From positions 1 to 64,000 of the forward strand of contig NW_026083123.1 in NCBI RefSeq assembly GCF_020184175.1: a stretch of DNA of 64,000 bases. The letters run 5' to 3'. This document shows positions 59,201 through 64,000 of this stretch, one piece after another. The notes beneath the pieces are model-generated. The model was not told the origin of the DNA. It worked only from the letters and a program-made list of their open reading frames with translations, and did not search any database. Position 1 is the first letter of the stretch. Every line of letters starts with the position of its first letter. This DNA comes from Aphis gossypii (lineage: Eukaryota > Arthropoda > Insecta > Hemiptera > Aphididae). The translations under genes were made by a program, and so were the position numbers.

Positions 59201-61866
59201 TAGGGTTGCCATTTATACAAAAATACAAGTCGGGACATTATAATACCCCCCCCCACAACACATTCTTTGGAATTTTTAATGATACTTTTTTTAGTCCAAC
59301 GTTATTTAATATTTTTATTATATTTTAATTTATAATAAATAAAAAGTCAAAAATTAGAAATAGCACAAAATGTAATAATAATATTATTATTATCTTATTC
59401 ATAAATATAATTTTAAATTATCTAAAAAATTTAATTAGGTACACAATTTTTAATTTAAAACAGTGGTCTTACTTATTTACTAATATGTGTATTGTTTAAA
59501 TATGCATCATTATTCATCATCGATTTCATCTATAGATCTATAACTCTTCATTTTTCAAATTTTTTCATATTTGAGATCCAGAAGCTTCCGTTTCTGATTT
59601 TTGATTTGTTGTTGAATATTTTGCAGTTTTATGAACTCGAATGAGCAAATCTTTATTTTTCGAAATGTCTTCATAAAATTGTTGGCATGGTTTATTTTCC
59701 AAATTAGTCTTAATGACTAAAGTAGCTTCTACTGTATTGATGCATAAATTACCTCGTGACTTTGTCCAACAACTGTTCATCAATGAAAATATTCTCTCCA
59801 CTGCAGCGTTAGATCCAGGCAATGCAAATGCAAATTCTACAATTTTTAATAACATAGAATAATCAATATTATTCTCTTTAAATGATTTAAAAATTGACAG
59901 CCATTTTTCTTCAGATGTTTTGCATTGCCATTCATCGGTTATTTCTTAAAAATTGTTCAAACATTTTATTGTTCATACAGTTCTTCGTCGTTTAAATAAA
60001 GTCATATTAAAATTTAATTTTAGAAAGAAATAGATGGCTTTTATTGGACCAATTTATTTCATCTTGTTTGACAAACAAACCCTGTTAATGAATTTAATTC
60101 TGGTATATGTGGTTTGAAGCAGTCCCAATCTGTTATATAATTTATGCATAAGTCATAAAATTTAGTACACGTTTTCTTTAACTCTGATTTAAATTATTTC
60201 ACCACTTTCTTCTAGATGAACAGTATGCTTCGATAATCACTCGGTAAAAAAAAATCATCTTTTTATTTTTTAATTTTGAGTCAATTTTTCCATAATTAGT
60301 ATAAGTTCACCGCGCAAAGCTTTTGATTTTCAATTATTTAATGTGTATATATTTATAGTTTTCAATTGACTTTGTAAGAAGTTAAGCCACAAAATAGAAG
60401 TTTCATTTTTAAAAAATTTTTCAAATGTTTGGACAGTTTATTTTGGATAAAAAATACGATTTAAGTGCACTAAACATTTCTATTATTCTTTCAATTGCCG
60501 GATATAACGATAACCATCTTGTTTTGGAGTGTGATAATATTTCTTTATACTGAACATCAACAAACGAACAGAATTCTTTTAATGTTTCAACACGTATGGT
60601 ATAAATATGAAAATATCCAAATATTTTACAAACTATTATTTCAATATCAATAGGAAGACTATCCGCAGCATACTGAATACTGTTATGTATTACGTGTGCG
60701 CAGCAACCTAATCCCAAAATATTACGCTTTAATGTATTTTTTAATTTTAAAAATACATTATTTTTTCCTTTTCTAGCAATACCGCCAAAGTTTGTGTTAG
60801 TATTATCTCCAGAGAAGCTTATTATTTTTTCCTCGAGTTCAAATTTTTTCAAAACACTTACTATTTTATTGTGAATTAACTCGGCAGTTTCTCCGGGTAA
60901 GCTCGAAAAGTCCAAAATATCATTTTTAACCCCATTCTCTGGATTAAAGTATCTAACAATTACAGGAACTAATTTTACGGACTTATGATTTGAGGCATCA
61001 ACAATCACAGAAATATAATAGCTTTTTTTAAACCTCAATAGTATTCTCCATTGCGAAAGGAGCTAAAATTTACTATTAGGCACGGTTTTTGTTTTAAGCA
61101 CAAGTATTTTTTTCATTAAATAAAAGTCGAATAAGATCTGCTGTACAAGTCATTGAGTTAAAGCTATGATTATGCATAACAGTATGAAATGCTAAAGTTA
61201 TTTCTTTGGCCGCTAATTTCAATGATTCGTCATTAACTTTTAATGGTGTAAAAAAATTATTTACTTTGCTAGATGTCAATGCAGCCTTTTGTGCTATTTT
61301 ATGTTTATTGGATTTCATATGATATGTTATATCAGTTTTCCCTCCATGGCTAACTGAAAATGTACTCAAACATATAGTACATTGCACATCAAAATTATTG
61401 TCGATTTTTACCTTTTTAATGAATGGAAATTCATTTTGGAGTTTGTCAGTGAAGCTGCATAATCGTTTTGGAGCCATGATGTTTAAAATAATAATACGTA
61501 TATAGAATAGCATAAAAATAAAAATTAGTAACTACAATACAGAACACAGCAAAGTAATTTAATACGTATGACTAAAGAGTGAAGACTAATATAATATGAC
61601 TATAATATACGATGACTAATCGTTATTTCTATAAATTTTATACGCTATGTCGCTATGAAACTTTATCGGTAAAATTATCGGTCCTCAGCTATCTCGGAAA
61701 TTTCCGACAATTATTTATTGTTTGTTGTTATTCACACATGAACAATTCGGGACTTATTTTAAGAAACCGGTACTTATCCACGTCCCGGCCGGGAAATGAA
61801 AAATATCGGGACTCTGTAGTAAAAACCGGTAGTGTCCCGGCGAAATCGGGACGAATGGCAACCCTA
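59201..61866 (-). mobile_element. hAT element with 8-bp target duplication
   Basis: The ends are inverted: TAGGGTTGCCAT at 59201 and its complement ending at 61866. GACACAAC is duplicated at 59192-59199 and 61867-61874. The uninterrupted block B near 31214 has one copy, confirming the target. One-base ambiguity in the exact edge remains. Inside is a broken minus-strand transposase. The right 200 bases are rich in GTCCCGG/CGGGAC. Confidence 0.92.
59565..61477 (-). pseudogene. hAT transposase, fragmented
   Basis: The start is MAPKRLCSF at 61477. A BED-type finger follows (CTICLSTF ... YHMKSNKH). The next piece (about 61038-60421) holds catalytic-region landmarks: VIVDASNHK, ISFSGDNTNTNFGG, GCCAHVIHNS, and TRWLSLYPAIERI (the RW motif region). 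The third piece (59855-59565) is the C-terminal dimerization domain, FALPGSNAAVERIFSLMN. Frameshifts and stops separate the pieces, and 59880-60420 is badly decayed. The element cannot move by itself. Confidence 0.88.
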
Positions 61867-62560
61867 GACACAACCGCAACACCAACACCAACAATAACAG
61901 ATCGTGGCAACAATAATAGTATTAATTGTTGTTGTACTTATTGTTGTTGTTAATGTTATTGCATTCCGGGTACAATACACGACGACCTTGATTGAAATTT
62001 GCACCGCATTATTATAACCTCGCCATTTTCCAGCCGAGTAAAAGAGAAAATAGAAATAAGGCCGAACGATCACGATTCACGACGTATCATTAACGTAACA
62101 GGTTGGAGTTATCAGTGCATCGTGGGCGTTTTTTTCAAAATTATTGTAGTTCAATATTATATCAAATATATTGTACTTCATTGCGGTATGGAATTATTAG
62201 CACCGTATGTAGTCCTGTATGGCTATATCGCACTATGAGGTACAACACACTACTGCGTGGACAACTGCTTTGATTTGCAATATTTTCGGTAATAACTAGG
62301 GCTTGATGCTCTATAAAAACTCAAAAAAGGTCCTAAAAATGCAACAAAAAAAAAAAAATAATAATAACTTTAAAATAGGTACCTATAATCATTATCACCC
62401 AAAACACATTTTTTGCATTTTATAAAGCAACGTTTCGAAACACCAGAAAAAAAGATGCCTATGCATCAAAATTCCAAACCTAGTAATAACATACCTAGAC
62501 AACAAATTTATGAGTTGCATAGTCGTATAAAACACAATGTTTTTTTTAAAACTAATTTTT
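61867..62560. repeat. Block B, copy 2 (right part)
   Basis: It continues block B after the hAT target duplication and matches 31215-31889. Differences are small indels, such as an expanded TTGTTGTACTTATTG near 61930. There is no supported gene. Confidence 0.82.
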
Positions 62561-63700
62561 AGTTTTATTACATGGGTAAATATTACTATTATGTTAATAA
62601 TTTGCTAATTTATGGTATAAGATTTCAATTGTAACACATAAAATTAAAATAACAATTTCACTAAGATAAACATGATATAAATAAAGTACCTAACCTAATC
62701 ATTAATTATTAATTATTATATATGGTCTACAATAGTTTATACTTATTAAATAATATATATACCCATCTCAATTAGAGCCTTTTTTGACCCAATTTAACAA
62801 AGATGAATTCAGATTTTTAACAGATTTAGAGATAAAGAAAGAAAGTACAGTGGTCGATCAAACAGCTACGTGATATATATTGTTGTGCAGCCGTGCAGGT
62901 CCTACAGGCTACGATAGAATAGTATTTTATACCATGCAGATAAAATATATAGTATAAACTATAGGTAGCTATAATATAATACTACTACTACGATTAGTAG
63001 ATAGGTATTAACGATTAAAAAAACTTTATTACCAATTGGCAATAGGCAACAACTGATAAGCGCAATTTGTCATTTTTTAATTGTATAAAATTTCCAAATA
63101 TTACTTTTAAAACATCAAACTTTCAACGAAGCAGAACGCGAAAATTATTTTTTGTGATCCTGAACGGTATATTTAAAAGCGTCTGCTTATTACATATAAC
63201 TAATAAAATGTATTAATTATTTTGTACTGAAGATTTTAAGTCTTAAATTATATATGTTATATAATATACAAATGGATAATGAATTAATACAAAATATAAA
63301 TAGTACACATAAGTAGAACTCGGTTTTATTATTTACACTAAAAAGTATCAAAATATGGCATATAATATGCAGTAAAATCATAAAAATATGCAACAATATG
63401 CATTTACAAATTTATATTCAAAAATTCAAAGTTGTATTAAGTATGATAGAAATATAAATAAAATATAAATGTATAAAAAGAACACGTATAAATAATACAT
63501 ATATATTACTGTTTAAAAATAAAATAAATTATATACAACTCAAAATGTGTTATTATACTTTATTGTGGAAATTAATTATTAAATGATATTCAAGTTTTTC
63601 TTCGGTAAAATTATGCCATCTATCTGTAATTAATTTAATGCTATATTAAAATGATCGTTCGCAACCAACTGAAGTTTTGGTGCAAATTTAAAAGTGCTTA
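62561..63700. repeat. Block A, copy 2 (longer than copy 1)
   Basis: It begins with one divergent satellite-like monomer, then the block A sequence as at 15330-16304. Beyond the point where copy 1 meets satellite, this copy continues to about 63700 with more hAT relic. It therefore shows what copy 1 lost. Confidence 0.82.
63553..63690 (-). pseudogene. hAT transposase C-terminal relic
   Basis: The minus strand reads VGCERSF, a stop, then YSIKLITDRWHNFTEEKLEY and HLIINFHNKV-stop. ERSF...K.I...FTEE.L...L.IN is the hAT dimerization signature. The internal stop and the lack of any upstream domain show a dead fragment. It is distinct from the hAT at 59201-61866. Confidence 0.65.
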
Positions 63701-64000
63701 AAATCAATGGTATATAACTATATCTATATTATAGGTACCTAAATTAAATATACATCGATAACGACGATATAACGATTACAACAAATGAACTATTTCTTTT
63801 AATACGATAAAATTACCTCAGCTATTTTTAATGTATATATAATATTTTGCATATAATGCGTATTTTACATTAAAATAGCTAAAACTGTGTAGTTAATTCC
63901 GAGTCCTAGGTACCAACCAAAATATTTTCGCGACAGCGCATTCATTGAAATATGCAACAAATATGAAAAATAAAAGTTTAATAATGAATTCCAATTAGTA
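63701..64000. other. AT-rich end of window, nothing recognised
   Basis: A/T-rich sequence with no gene or repeat that I can place. It may be further block A. Confidence 0.4.

Noticed and set aside
1..64000. tRNA, rRNA and TTAGG telomere repeats
   Set aside because: No box B (GGTTCRANNCC), rRNA stretch or TTAGG tandem was found by eye on either strand. A covariance search would be needed to exclude a diverged tRNA.

Overview
This window is eukaryotic, very AT-rich, and most likely from an aphid or close hemipteran relative. It has short-intron genes with GT/AG junctions, several transposon classes typical of insect genomes, and long AT-rich satellite blocks. The species cannot be fixed from the sequence. 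Nothing looks bacterial: there are no operons, ribosome binding sites, CRISPR arrays or rRNA/tRNA genes that I can see.

Layout. 0-3.4 kb: dispersed AT-rich repeats and a broken C2H2-finger transposase-like gene on the minus strand. 3.54-5.99 kb: a complete but frameshifted piggyBac element with TTAA ends and four copies of an internal palindrome. 9.06-11.97 kb: a small two-exon minus-strand gene for a predicted secreted protein of about 156 residues, with a CpG-rich block in its intron. 12-15.3 kb: mostly non-coding, with microsatellites and possible first exons. 15.3-38.85 kb: a macro-repeat made of block A (with a hAT C-terminal relic), a 14-kb array of ~184-bp AT-rich monomers in higher-order units, block B (a GC-rich palindrome around a conserved short exon), part of block A again, and more satellite. 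The second satellite stretch is interrupted by a nearly intact 4.5-kb Jockey-like LINE with a 13-bp target duplication. 39.1-45.6 kb: two tandem, same-strand, six-exon genes of a family I do not recognise, one nearly intact and one decaying. 41.8-54.2 kb: copies of an interspersed repeat family that carries minisatellites, a captured SET-domain exon and captured C2H2 zinc-finger sequence in a large inverted repeat. Small possible host-gene exons lie at 52.4-53.0 and 54.6-55.1 kb. 55.1-63.7 kb: a second satellite array, then a second block B interrupted by a hAT element, then a second block A.

The most interesting items are (1) the paired six-exon gene family, apparently undescribed as far as I can recognise; (2) the A-satellite-B macro-repeat with a repeated ATG-plus-splice-donor exon inside a palindrome; (3) the secreted protein gene that only appears when two exons are joined; and (4) the repeat family in which different minisatellites abut the same flank. 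Several frameshifts fall in homopolymer runs, and some satellite copies differ from neighbours mainly by single-base deletions. Some apparent pseudogenization may therefore be assembly error.
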